33,541 nt of DNA from Myxococcales bacterium (GTDB taxonomy: Bacteria; Myxococcota_A; UBA9042; GCA-2863065), in the NCBI GenBank assembly GCA_018780435.1, contig JADMJS010000415.1, positions 1-33,541 of the forward strand, read 5' to 3'. A program made the translations under genes and the position numbers. Below the pieces are notes generated by a model, which was given only the letters and a program-made list of their open reading frames with translations, made no database searches and was not told the DNA's origin. Position 1 is the stretch's first letter. Each line of letters begins with the position of its first letter. Of the stretch, positions 15,561 through 23,030 are shown in pieces.

Positions 15561-16988
15561 ATGTCGGAAGTCACGAAGAACATTGGTCTCTCGCTGGGCG
15601 CAGACATCTGCTGGCCTGCTGCCTTCGAAGAGATCGTCTCGCGGCTGAACCTGTCGATCCCGATCGACGAGAAGGTCGTGAAGCTCCACGTGGAGCGCGT
15701 GACGGTCGAGCCGTACAACGTGGCGCAACCGTGCAAGTACGATGTCGTCCTCGACCGACTGACCCACTGGTTCCACACGAGCCGCGAGTGGATCAAGAAG
15801 GCCGTCATCATGGACGGGCTCTACGTCCTGAACAACCCGTGGGCCCTTCAGTCGATGGAGAAGCACACGACCTACGCGGCGATGATGAAGCTCGGCATGC
15901 CGATCCCCGAGACGTGGATGATCCCGCCCCGGAAGCAGGTCGAGAACCCGGACGTGGTGCCGACCCTGCGCCGTTATGGGCGCTTCTTCGACCTCGCTGC
16001 GGTCGGTGAGAAGATCGGCTACCCCTTCTACATGAAGCCGTACGACGGCGGCGCGTGGGTCGGCGTGACCCGCATCGACAATGTCGAGATGCTGCGCAAG
16101 GGCTACGAGGAGTCCGGGCAGCGCGTCATGCACCTGCAGAAGGCGGTCGAGCCCTTCGACCTCTTCGTTCGCGGCATCGGCATCGGCCCTCAGGTCGAGA
16201 TGGTCCGCTACGACCCGACCCAGCCGCTGCATGCCCGTTACTGCGTCGACTTCTTCTTCATGAACGGCGAAGAGTGGTCGCTCATGAACGACACGGTGAT
16301 GACCATCAACTCGTTCTTCGGCTGGGAGTTCAACTCCTGCGAAGCGCTCCGGAAGGACGGCACCTTCTACCCCATCGACTTCGCCAACGCGTGCCCGGAC
16401 TTCCAAGTCACGTCGCTGCATTACCACTTCCCGAACATGGTGAAGAACATGGTGCGCTGGGCCATCTATTGTGCCGCCACCGGCCGCAAGATGCGCAAGA
16501 CCCTCGACTGGGAGCCCTTCTTCGAGATCGCGAAGAAGGACCTGCCGTACCGGGACCGCCTCCGCCAGTATGCCGCCATTGGCCGCGAGCGGATGGAGGC
16601 CGACCGCTTCCGGGAGTTCTGCGACAAACATCTCTCGCATCTCGACGAGGTCGCCTACGACTTCTTCGGCACCGAACGCGCCAAGGAGATCGTGAAGCAG
16701 AAGGTCACGGCGCTCTACCCGGCGCACGAGATCGACACCTTCACCGACCACTTCTTCGGGCTCGTTCAGTTCTGGCGCAAGACGGAGCGCGACCGCATGA
16801 ACCGCGTCGCCGCAGTGCGGGAAGCGGCCGCGACCTCTGCGCAGGCCGCCGTGACCTCTGCGCAGGCCGCCGCGAGCGCGGTGCAGGCCGCCGCGAGCGG
16901 GGAGCCAGCGGCCGAGCCGGCAATCGAGGTGACCTCGAAGAAGAAGGCGCCGAAGGCCGCTTCGAAGAAGAAGGAGGCCGCCTCGTGA
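15561..16988 (+). CDS. ATP-grasp ligase 1 of a three-gene operon
   Basis: This is a 475-residue protein. ATG 15561 has AGAGGGG upstream; an in-frame ATG at 15501 would add 20 residues that include the leader hairpin and is disfavoured. The N-terminal part (about 1-110) is a pre-ATP-grasp-like region. The ATP-binding part has Y-M-K-P-Y-D-G-G with Lys159 and a glycine-rich loop. The likely metal-binding strand is P-I-D-F-A-N-A-C-P-D (271-280), with Asp273 and Asn276 replacing the common E-x-N. Such enzymes join a carboxylate to an amine or hydroxyl through an acyl phosphate. Residues after about 410 form an Ala/Lys-rich tail with a 7-residue repeat and K-K-K blocks, possibly for binding nucleic acid or a polyanion. 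Its stop overlaps the esterase GTG. Substrate unknown. Confidence 0.85.
   Translation: MSEVTKNIGLSLGADICWPAAFEEIVSRLNLSIPIDEKVVKLHVERVTVEPYNVAQPCKYDVVLDRLTHWFHTSREWIKKAVIMDGLYVLNNPWALQSMEKHTTYAAMMKLGMPIPETWMIPPRKQVENPDVVPTLRRYGRFFDLAAVGEKIGYPFYMKPYDGGAWVGVTRIDNVEMLRKGYEESGQRVMHLQKAVEPFDLFVRGIGIGPQVEMVRYDPTQPLHARYCVDFFFMNGEEWSLMNDTVMTINSFFGWEFNSCEALRKDGTFYPIDFANACPDFQVTSLHYHFPNMVKNMVRWAIYCAATGRKMRKTLDWEPFFEIAKKDLPYRDRLRQYAAIGRERMEADRFREFCDKHLSHLDEVAYDFFGTERAKEIVKQKVTALYPAHEIDTFTDHFFGLVQFWRKTERDRMNRVAAVREAAATSAQAAVTSAQAAASAVQAAASGEPAAEPAIEVTSKKKAPKAASKKKEAAS
16831..16893 (+). repeat. Three 21-bp in-frame repeats in ATP-grasp 1 tail
   Basis: Two near-identical units of the form G(C/T)GACCTCTGCGCAGGCCGCC and one diverged unit encode A/V-T-S-A-Q-A-A repeats. 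The repeat is in frame, so copy number could vary without breaking the gene. Confidence 0.6.
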
Positions 16989-17731
16989 AGAAGGTCCTCG
17001 GCGGGTGGTACTCCCACAGGCTCGACGAGTCCGTGAACGTGGCCCGTTACGGCACGGGGGGACAGCCCATCCTGCTCTTCCCGACGGCGGGCGGCGACGC
17101 GGAGGAGTGTGAGCGATTCCTGATGATGAAGGTGCTCGCGCCTCTCATCGATGGCGGCAAGATCAAGATCTACTCGTGCGACTCCATCGCCGGGCGTGCG
17201 TGGATCGACGGCGACCTGAAGGGGCGCACCAAGGCGGCCATTCAGAATCGCTTCGACGCGTTCATCTACCGCGAGCTCGTGCCGGCGATCCGAGCCGATT
17301 CGCGGAACCCGAACGCCGAGATCATCACGGCCGGCGCGTCGATCGGCGCGTTCAACGCCGTGGCGTCGCTCTGCCGTCACCCCGACGTGTTCAAGGCCTG
17401 CATCGCGATGTCGGGCACCTACGACTTCGGCCGCTGGATGACGGGCGATCACACGCTCGACTATCACTACAGCTCGCCGCTGCACTTTCTCCCGTCCTTC
17501 CCGGAGGGACCGGAGCTCGACCAGCTCCGTCGTCGCTTCGCGCTTATCGCGACCGGCGAGGGGCGTTGGGAGGCGCCGGAGGAGTCCTGGCGCATCGGGC
17601 AGGTCCTCGGCAGCCGAGGCGTTCCGAACCGCGTCGACTTCTGGGGCAAGGACAAGGACCACGACTGGATGACCTGGCGTGAGATGTTGCCCCACTACCT
17701 CGGGAAACTCGCCTCTGAGGGGAAACTTTGA
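16985..17731 (+). CDS. Esterase-D-like alpha/beta hydrolase
   Basis: This is a 248-residue protein read from GTG 16985, which overlaps the stop of ATP-grasp 1 (GTGA). The nucleophile elbow is G-A-S-I-G with Ser119. A probable catalytic His226 lies in K-D-H-D-W near the C-terminus. The acidic residue is probably in the strand before the E-G-R-W segment. The fold and the S-H-R-L / L-L-F-P-T-A-G-G strand near the N-terminus fit the Esterase D (PF00756) family of secreted or cytoplasmic acyl hydrolases. No signal peptide is seen, so it is probably cytoplasmic. Lying between two ATP-grasp genes, it may release, trim or proofread their product (inference). Confidence 0.88.
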   Translation: MKKVLGGWYSHRLDESVNVARYGTGGQPILLFPTAGGDAEECERFLMMKVLAPLIDGGKIKIYSCDSIAGRAWIDGDLKGRTKAAIQNRFDAFIYRELVPAIRADSRNPNAEIITAGASIGAFNAVASLCRHPDVFKACIAMSGTYDFGRWMTGDHTLDYHYSSPLHFLPSFPEGPELDQLRRRFALIATGEGRWEAPEESWRIGQVLGSRGVPNRVDFWGKDKDHDWMTWREMLPHYLGKLASEGKL

Positions 17732-18954
17732 AACCGGTCCATGTCGTCTTTGCGGCCCCCTTCTTCCTCGACACGACCGTCCGCTTCATTCGCTCGGCGG
17801 TAGAGCTGCCCGGCGTTCGCCTCAGCCTCGTCAGCCAGGACCCGGTTGAGCGGCTCCCCGCCGACGTGCGACATCGGCTCGCGCAGTTCTACCGGGTTCA
17901 GGACGGCCTCGATCCGCAGCAGCTCGCTGACGCCACGCGCTTTTTCGGCTCGCGGCTCGGCGCACCCCACCGCCTCATCGGGGCACTCGAGCAGCTTCAG
18001 GTGCCGCTCGGAGAGGTCCGCGACGCGCTCGGCATCGAGGGCATGAGCGCGGCGGTCGCTCGGAACTTCCGGGACAAGGCGACAATGAAGACGGTGCTGA
18101 GCGCGGCGGGGATCCCCTGCGCGCGTCACCGCCTCTGTTCGAGCCTCACCGAAGCGGTCGCGTTCGCGCGCGAGGTCGGCTACCCGCTCGTCGTGAAGCC
18201 GCCCGCCGGCGCCGGCACCGTAGCGACCTACCAGGTGGGCCACCAGGCCGACCTCGAAGGCGCGGTGAACTCGCACCACCCGAGCGCCGAGCGCCCGGTG
18301 CTGGTCGAGGAGTTCATGACGGGCGACGAGCACTCCTTCGAGGTCGTCTCGATCCACGGCAAGCCGGTCTGGTATTCGCTCACGCAGTACCAGCCCGCGC
18401 CGCTCGACGTGATGCGTAACCCCTGGATCCAATGGTGTGTTCTGCTCCCTCGCGAGACGGACCACCCCCAGTGGGACGCGGTCAAGAAGGTCGGCTTCGC
18501 GACCAACACGGCGCTGGGCATGGGCACGGGCCTCACCCACATGGAGTGGTTCCGGCGTAAGGACGGCTCGGCGGTGGTCTCCGAGATCGGTGCACGGCCG
18601 CCCGGCGCGCAGATCGTGAGCCTCAACAGCTACGCCAACGACTTCGACCTCTACCGTGCGTGGGCGAAGCTCGTCATCCACGACGAGTTCGATCCCCCGA
18701 CCCAGAAGTACGCCGCCGGCGCCGCCTTCTTCCGCGGTCAGGGCAACGGCCAAGTCGTCCGCGTCGAAGGCGTCGACGAAGCCCAAAAGGAGATCGGCCA
18801 CCTCGTGGTCGAAGCCCGCCTGCCCCGCCCGGGCCAGCGTCGGTCGTCGAGCTACGAAGGGGAAGGCTACGCCATCGTTCGCCACCCCGACACGGCGGTC
18901 GTCCAGGACGCGCTGCACCGGATGGTGCGGCGTATTCGGGTCATCACGGCGTAA
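17728..18954 (+). CDS. ATP-grasp ligase 2 of a three-gene operon
   Basis: This is a 408-residue protein starting at TTG 17728, which overlaps the esterase stop (TTGA) and has GAGGGG just upstream. An N-terminal Rossmann-like domain (V-V-F-A-A-P-F) precedes the ATP-grasp fold. That fold has V-V-K-P-P-A-G-A-G with Lys157, the L-V-E-E-F adenine-side strand (192-196), and the metal-binding S-E-I-G-A-R-P-P-G (285-293, Glu286, Arg290). This is typical of carboxylate-amine ligases related to amino-acid ligases. Its last 346 bp (18605-18950) is repeated exactly downstream. The present end, GCG-TAA, occurs at the rearrangement junction, whereas the downstream copies read GCC-TGA, so the stop codon itself was probably replaced. 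The product is unchanged. Substrate unknown. Confidence 0.9.
   Translation: MKPVHVVFAAPFFLDTTVRFIRSAVELPGVRLSLVSQDPVERLPADVRHRLAQFYRVQDGLDPQQLADATRFFGSRLGAPHRLIGALEQLQVPLGEVRDALGIEGMSAAVARNFRDKATMKTVLSAAGIPCARHRLCSSLTEAVAFAREVGYPLVVKPPAGAGTVATYQVGHQADLEGAVNSHHPSAERPVLVEEFMTGDEHSFEVVSIHGKPVWYSLTQYQPAPLDVMRNPWIQWCVLLPRETDHPQWDAVKKVGFATNTALGMGTGLTHMEWFRRKDGSAVVSEIGARPPGAQIVSLNSYANDFDLYRAWAKLVIHDEFDPPTQKYAAGAAFFRGQGNGQVVRVEGVDEAQKEIGHLVVEARLPRPGQRRSSSYEGEGYAIVRHPDTAVVQDALHRMVRRIRVITA
18605..18950 (+). repeat. 346-bp direct repeat, copy within ATP-grasp 2
   Basis: This segment, the last 115 codons of ATP-grasp 2 up to the final Ala codon, matches 20917-21262 exactly over 346 bp at an offset of 2,312 bp. 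The lack of any synonymous change indicates a recent duplication or active gene conversion. Confidence 0.9.
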
Positions 18955-19021
18955 GTCAGCCGGTCGTCGTGGCCATGCAAACCGGGTCGCGTCGTTGAGA
19001 AGCCGGAGAGCGAGGTCACTA

Positions 19022-19192
19022 AGGGCTCGGTCGTAAATAAGTGATTCTCTTTTCCTCGCGCTGCATCCCCGCCCGGCTCGTTCCAAGTAGGAAACGTCTG
19101 CCTCGAAATACGGGGAGTATGTCTTCGGACTTGGCCCAAGCCGGGCGGGGCGCGGCGCGGTAAAAGCTCTCACTTATTTACGACCGAGCCCT
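19022..19192. mobile_element. MITE-like palindromic element
   Basis: Perfect 23-bp terminal inverted repeats (19022-19044 and 19170-19192), beginning AGGGCTCGGTCG, enclose a 125-bp interior with no reading frame. Inside is a second inverted repeat, 19067-19087 against 19130-19150, matching at 18 of 21 positions. The whole unit can fold into one long cruciform. There is no clear target-site duplication. It lies just after ATP-grasp 2 and could also act as a bidirectional terminator. Confidence 0.7.
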
Positions 19193-19224
19193 AGGGCGCA
19201 CGGGCCGAACACCTCATCGACGGC

Positions 19225-19377
19225 ATGGACCCGACGTTCTCGAAGCTACGCGTCGAAGGGCTTGGCTTCGCGCCTGCCCTGAATGCACGCGCGAAGCTCG
19301 TTGGACACCTCACGGCCCTCGCGCCGAGAAGCTTGGATGGCCGTGATCGGGCTCTCCACGACACAGCTTGGGCCTAG
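19225..19377 (+). pseudogene. Short ORF, possible gene remnant
   Basis: A 50-codon frame starts at ATG 19225. The same frame is open upstream to a stop at the edge of the palindromic element, so a longer gene may have been cut by that element. Its residues (M-D-P-T-F-S-K-L-R-V-E-G-L-G-F) look protein-like, but no family is recognised and no ribosome site is evident. Confidence 0.25.
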
Positions 19378-19391
19378 CCCCCGGGTGTGAC

Positions 19392-19404
19392 GGGGGGGGG
19401 GGGG
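19392..19404 (+). repeat. G13 homopolymer tract
   Basis: Thirteen consecutive G residues lie in the non-coding part of the inserted block. Such tracts slip during replication and are error-prone in sequencing. Confidence 0.9.
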
Positions 19405-19439
19405 CGAGGTCAGAGCAGTCGCGAAAGAGACCGAGCGCG

Positions 19440-19487
19440 GACGAGACCGACCGTCGAGGAGACCCGACCGTAGACGAGACTGACCGT
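19440..19487 (+). repeat. Degenerate 15-17 bp tandem repeats
   Basis: Three units resembling GACGAGACCGACCGT (ending at 19454, 19471 and 19487) follow the G13 tract. Unit length and sequence vary slightly. No gene is seen here. Confidence 0.5.
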
Positions 19488-19671
19488 GGCGTCGTGGTGC
19501 GGGCTGGTCACGGTGCGAGAGAGCGGACCCAATGGCCGCCGGAGCGCTTGGCACCGAGCCATCGAATCGAGCTCGGTGGTGACCGCAGACCACATGTTCA
19601 CCCGCACGAGAAGTGACTTGAGCGCGAGCTGGGGCCGATCGACCTCAGAGATGGGACAGTTCGGGGCCACC

Positions 19672-19715
19672 GTGCGGCGTTTCGGGCCGGATCGTGCGGC
19701 GTTTCGGGCCGGATC
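19672..19715 (+). repeat. Perfect 22-bp tandem pair upstream of transposase
   Basis: Two identical 22-bp units (19672-19693, 19694-19715), beginning GTGCGGCGTTTCGGG, lie 44 bp before the transposase ATG. They could be binding sites for the transposase or for its regulator. Confidence 0.8.
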
Positions 19716-19759
19716 GGTGACGTTCCGGGGTTGGCACGGACGATGCCAGGGCCGACGTC

Positions 19760-20698
19760 ATGACCACGCCACGACACATCGTCCCGGGTGCTCTCCTCAT
19801 GGTCACGATGCGCTGTGTCCATCGCCTCTTCAAGCTAGCGCCGAGTCGGGAGGTGAACGAGATCGTCGAGTACCTGCTCGCGCATGAGAGTACCAAGTAC
19901 GGCGTCGGTCTCATCGCTTCCACCTACATGTCGAATCACTGCCACCTGATCGTGGTCGATCACGAGGGCCGACTGCCCGACATGCTGCAGGAAATGAACA
20001 TGATCCTCGCGCGGGGGCTCAATCATGTTCGAGGAGAGCGAGGGACCTTCTTCGACCGGAACAACGTCGACGTGAAGTCCCTCGAGGACGACGGCGCGCT
20101 CTTCGTAGCCATGGGCTACTTGGCAGCGAACCCGGTTGCGGCGGCCTGCGTGGAGCGCGGCGCCGATTGGGTCGGCATTCGTTCGGTCCCGAAGGACATG
20201 GGCGCGCCCGGGCGGGAGGTCAAGCGGCCGGAGTGGCTCTTCCGACCGGCCTACGGCGACTACGCCGGGGAGCTACCGGAGACCGCCATGCTCCACTACG
20301 AGCTTCCGCCGGGCTACACCGCGGAGACGCGTGGCCAGGCGGTCCACGTCGGCGAGATGGCCGTCCACCTCGCCGAGACCTGGGCCCGCGAGAAGAACGC
20401 ACGCCAAGGCGTGAAGTACCTCGGCCGCGCCCGCTGCTGGAATGCGGACCACAACCTCCGCGGCACTCAATGGGAGCCCCACGGTCCAAACTCAGGCCCC
20501 GATCCGATCATGGCGACCTCGGAGGAGACACGATACGTCGCCGAGCTCGAGCGCAAGGCCTTTCTCGATGGCTATGGCGAGTCGCTCGATCTCTGGCAGC
20601 AAGGCGACCACGCGGTCATCTTCCCGTTCGGCACCTGGAACTTCGTGCGGCACCACGCCGCCGTCGTCGCGGTGCCGCCTCCCAACTTCCGCCGGTAG
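19760..20698 (+). CDS. Y1 (HUH) transposase, REP-associated type
   Basis: This is a 312-residue protein. The N-terminal half is a Y1 transposase domain. It begins M-T-T-P-R-H-I-V-P-G, the opening I associate with myxobacterial REP-associated-type transposases. The metal-binding HUH motif is N-H-C-H-L-I-V-V (His60, His62). The probable nucleophile is Tyr120 in G-Y-L-A-A-N-P-V-A-A, matching the Y-x3-N-P-V motif of TnpA-REP proteins. The C-terminal half (about 165-312) is an accessory domain ending R-R. These enzymes cut and join single-stranded DNA at hairpin (REP-like) sequences. The gene is intact. It lies between the long direct repeats and is the obvious candidate agent of the local rearrangement, although that is inference. 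Confidence 0.85.
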   Translation: MTTPRHIVPGALLMVTMRCVHRLFKLAPSREVNEIVEYLLAHESTKYGVGLIASTYMSNHCHLIVVDHEGRLPDMLQEMNMILARGLNHVRGERGTFFDRNNVDVKSLEDDGALFVAMGYLAANPVAAACVERGADWVGIRSVPKDMGAPGREVKRPEWLFRPAYGDYAGELPETAMLHYELPPGYTAETRGQAVHVGEMAVHLAETWAREKNARQGVKYLGRARCWNADHNLRGTQWEPHGPNSGPDPIMATSEETRYVAELERKAFLDGYGESLDLWQQGDHAVIFPFGTWNFVRHHAAVVAVPPPNFRR

Positions 20699-20916
20699 GT
20701 GCCTTCCGCGGGCGTCGGTAAGGCGGGCTGGGCGAGCCCGGAGGGGGTGGTCCGTCCAGGTACTTGAAACGTTATTTTATGTACGTAAGACTATTACCGG
20801 AGTCCTTCCGCCACCGCTCTGACCGCTCGCTAGTAGGCAGTCAGGCGAGCCGCCGAACGAACTTCCACGACACTACTGTCAGCGAGATTCTGAGCTACGC
20901 CCGCGGCGCGCAGATC
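20699..20916. other. Gene-free spacer with hairpin and AT-rich patch
   Basis: There is no gene here. CGGGCT (20724-20729) and AGCCCG (20735-20740) form a 6-bp hairpin with a GGGCG loop just after the transposase; it is a possible REP-like site or terminator stem. About 20759-20801 is AT-rich for this genome (CGTTATTTTATGTACG). The right end carries the 11-bp GCGCGCAGATC tandem duplication that marks the repeat junction. Confidence 0.5.
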
Positions 20917-21266
20917 GCGCGCAGATCGTGAGCCTCAACAGCTACGCCAACGACTTCGACCTCTACCGTGCGTGGGCGAAGCTCGTCATCCACGACGAGT
21001 TCGATCCCCCGACCCAGAAGTACGCCGCCGGCGCCGCCTTCTTCCGCGGTCAGGGCAACGGCCAAGTCGTCCGCGTCGAAGGCGTCGACGAAGCCCAAAA
21101 GGAGATCGGCCACCTCGTGGTCGAAGCCCGCCTGCCCCGCCCGGGCCAGCGTCGGTCGTCGAGCTACGAAGGGGAAGGCTACGCCATCGTTCGCCACCCC
21201 GACACGGCGGTCGTCCAGGACGCGCTGCACCGGATGGTGCGGCGTATTCGGGTCATCACGGCCTGA
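20917..21266 (+). pseudogene. Duplicated 3' fragment of ATP-grasp 2
   Basis: This is an exact copy of the last 346 bp of the ATP-grasp 2 gene, ending GCC-TGA instead of GCG-TAA. A GTG at 20928 would open a 112-residue C-terminal fragment in the original frame. The fragment includes no ATP-binding lysine, because the duplicated part starts after the catalytic strands. It is most likely untranslated. Together with the units that follow, it appears to be what remains of the original gene end beside the convergent CPBP gene. Confidence 0.85.
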
Positions 21267-21584
21267 CGTACTCAGGGAAGCCCGCCTGCCCCGCCCGGGC
21301 CAGCGTCGGTCGTCGAGCTACGAAGGGGAAGGCTACGCCATCGTTCGCCACCCCGACACGGCGGTCGTCCAGGACGCGCTGCACCGGATGGTGCGGCGTA
21401 TTCGGGTCATCACGGCCTGACGTACTCAGGGAAGCCCGCCTGCCCCGCCCGGGCCAGCGTCGGTCGTCGAGCTACGAAGGGGAAGGCTACGCCATCGTTC
21501 GCCACCCCGACACGGCGGTCGTCCAGGACGCGCTGCACCGGATGGTGCGGCGTATTCGGGTCATCACGGCCTGACGTACTCAGG
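21123..21584 (+). repeat. Three perfect 154-bp tandem repeats of a gene end
   Basis: Units start at 21123, 21277 and 21431. Each has 140 bp of the end of ATP-grasp 2 plus the 14-bp linker CTGACGTACTCAGG. In-frame stops fall at 21266, 21420 and 21574. The period is not a multiple of three, so the frame shifts from unit to unit. The last linker abuts the CPBP gene end, which identifies the linker as ancestral downstream sequence. Confidence 0.95.
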
Positions 21585-21585
21585 T

Positions 21586-22329
21586 CTAGTAGACGATCGT
21601 CACGCCACTCTGCCAAAGCGCCGAGAGGTCCATCGTGATCGCGACACCCCAGTGGACGAATACGCCGAGCCAGAAGTTGCGGTGCCTCAGCGCGAGGTAG
21701 CCGAGGACCGAGCCGGCCACGAAGGCGCCGAGGGTCTCCATGAACGGCTTCTCGTAGTGGCTCATCACGTAGGGGATGACCATGACGAGGATGGCGTAGT
21801 CGCCGAGCTCTTCTTCGAGGCCGAAGACGAGGTAGCCGCGCCAGAAGGACTCGCCGGAGACGAAGAGCAGCCCGTAGACCAGCTCAAAGACCAAGAGGTG
21901 CCACCAAACGAGCTCGGCGCCGCCGGGGCCGCGCTGGTAGAGGCCCCGGAACTGCGGGTAGAACGAGAGGAAGGAGTCCGTCGTCGCCGCGAGGACCACG
22001 AGGGGCACCATCGCGAGATAGAGCCCGAGGTAGAGCTTCCAGCCGCGCCCTGCCTGAGAGACCGCAAAGCCGAAGTCCCCGAGGCGCCGCTTCAGGACGA
22101 ATCGGATGCAGAGCAGCGGCAGGAGCATCCGAAAGAGGACGCTCATCAGGCAGAAGTAGAAGAAGGGGTATTGCGACGAGAGCGCCGTGGGCGGGAAGGC
22201 GTCCTTGAGGTGCGTCTGAAAGAAGGTCGCGCGCCCGAAGTACCAGAAGACCGTGAAGAAGAGCAGCCCCGACAGAATGACGAACGCGGGCTGAAACGCG
22301 AGCTTCACCGGGCGAGAGGGCGCCGTCAT
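21586..22329 (-). CDS. CPBP-family intramembrane protease-like protein
   Basis: This is a 247-residue, very hydrophobic protein with about six to eight membrane segments. It has the CPBP (Abi/CAAX-prenyl-protease) layout: G-E-x3-R (159-164), a His in S-H-Y (His191), and a final F-V-H-W (His226). The canonical first motif is E-E-x3-R. Here the first Glu, catalytic in Rce1-type enzymes, is Gly159, so activity is uncertain. The gene is last in the FKBP-CoA-transferase operon, 22 bp after scoB. Its stop lies 11 bp from the stop in the last tandem copy of the ATP-grasp 2 end, so the two genes were probably convergent neighbours. Confidence 0.8.
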   Translation of the reverse strand: MTAPSRPVKLAFQPAFVILSGLLFFTVFWYFGRATFFQTHLKDAFPPTALSSQYPFFYFCLMSVLFRMLLPLLCIRFVLKRRLGDFGFAVSQAGRGWKLYLGLYLAMVPLVVLAATTDSFLSFYPQFRGLYQRGPGGAELVWWHLLVFELVYGLLFVSGESFWRGYLVFGLEEELGDYAILVMVIPYVMSHYEKPFMETLGAFVAGSVLGYLALRHRNFWLGVFVHWGVAITMDLSALWQSGVTIVY

Positions 22330-22351
22330 GGTCTGGCTGGAAGTGAAGGGA

Positions 22352-23011
22352 TCAGAGGGTGATGGTGACGAGGTTCGGCGCGACCTCGAAGTCGGCCTCG
22401 GTGGCGCGCCGGACGTCGTCGAGTGTGACGCCCGGGGCGAGCTCTCGGAGGACGAGGCCCTTGCCGCGGGTGACGTCGAACCAGGCGAGATCGGTCATGA
22501 TCGCGTCGACGCAGGCACGGCCCGTGAGCGGAAGCGTGCAGGCCTTCTTGATCTTGGAGTCGCCGTCTTTGCTCTGATGGGTGGTGACCACGATGACCCG
22601 CCGCGCGCCCGCGACGAGGTCCATCGCGCCGCCCATGCCCTTCACGCGCTGGCCGGGGATCATCCAATTGGCGAGGTCGCCGGTCTGGCTGACCTCGAGG
22701 GCGCCGAGGACCGTGAGGTCGACGTGGCCGCCCCGCACCATCGCGAAGCTGTCGGCACTCGAGAAGAACGACGCGCCGGGGAGGACCGTGACGGTCTCCT
22801 TGCCCGCGTTGATGAGGTCGGGGTCTTCGTCGCCCTCCCAGGGGTAAGGGCCGACGCCGAGGATGCCGTTCTCGGAGTGGAGCACGACCTCGACGCCCGC
22901 CGGCAAGAAGCTCGCCACGAGGGTCGGGATGCCGATGCCGAGGTTCACGTAGTCGCCGTCGCGCAGCTCCTGGGCGATGCGCTGGGCCATCTGCTCGCGA
23001 GTGAGGGGCAT
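22352..23011 (-). CDS. scoB: 3-oxoacid CoA-transferase subunit B
   Basis: This is a 219-residue subunit of a family I CoA-transferase. The catalytic glutamate is in S-E-N-G (Glu47), followed by G-I-L-G-V-G-P-Y-P. The N-terminal [10 protein letters not shown] is the family signature. The length fits the B subunit of succinyl-CoA:3-oxoacid CoA-transferase, which moves CoA from succinyl-CoA to acetoacetate during ketone-body or leucine breakdown. ATG 23011 was chosen because GGAG lies seven bases upstream; a GTG at 23023 is less likely. It pairs with the A subunit encoded 71 bp upstream. The exact acyl substrate cannot be read from the sequence. Confidence 0.92.
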   Translation of the reverse strand: MPLTREQMAQRIAQELRDGDYVNLGIGIPTLVASFLPAGVEVVLHSENGILGVGPYPWEGDEDPDLINAGKETVTVLPGASFFSSADSFAMVRGGHVDLTVLGALEVSQTGDLANWMIPGQRVKGMGGAMDLVAGARRVIVVTTHQSKDGDSKIKKACTLPLTGRACVDAIMTDLAWFDVTRGKGLVLRELAPGVTLDDVRRATEADFEVAPNLVTITL

Positions 23012-23030
23012 GGTCAGCTCCACGGCGCTG

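Larger units (their letters stand above)
18951..20916. mobile_element. 1,966-bp inserted block between direct repeats
   Basis: The DNA between the two 346-bp repeats holds a MITE-like palindrome, a short ORF remnant, a G13 tract, short tandem repeats and a Y1 transposase gene. The ancestral 3' end of ATP-grasp 2 appears to be the one now next to the CPBP gene, so this block is most simply an insertion accompanied by duplication. At its right edge GCGCGCAGATC is duplicated in tandem (about 20906-20927). Recombination between the repeats would remove 2,312 bp and restore an intact gene. Confidence 0.6.

Noticed and set aside
15411..16751. 446-codon minus-strand frame opposite ATP-grasp 1
   Set aside because: It is antisense to a clear ATP-grasp gene, and is Val/Asp/His-rich as shadow frames of GC-rich genes often are.
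18605..20916. Integrative element with attL/attR at a gene end
   Set aside because: A 346-bp identical repeat is far longer than usual att cores, and no tyrosine or serine integrase is present. Insertion plus duplication explains it better, though a remnant cannot be excluded.
18605..21584. Diversity-generating retroelement (variable and template repeat at a gene end)
   Set aside because: The copies are identical, with no adenine-specific changes, and no reverse transcriptase is present in the window.
21263..21584. Integron attC or CRISPR-like array
   Set aside because: The repeats contain a gene end rather than a short palindromic site, there are no unique spacers, and no integrase or cas gene is present. 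The 14-bp linker has only a 4-bp stem.
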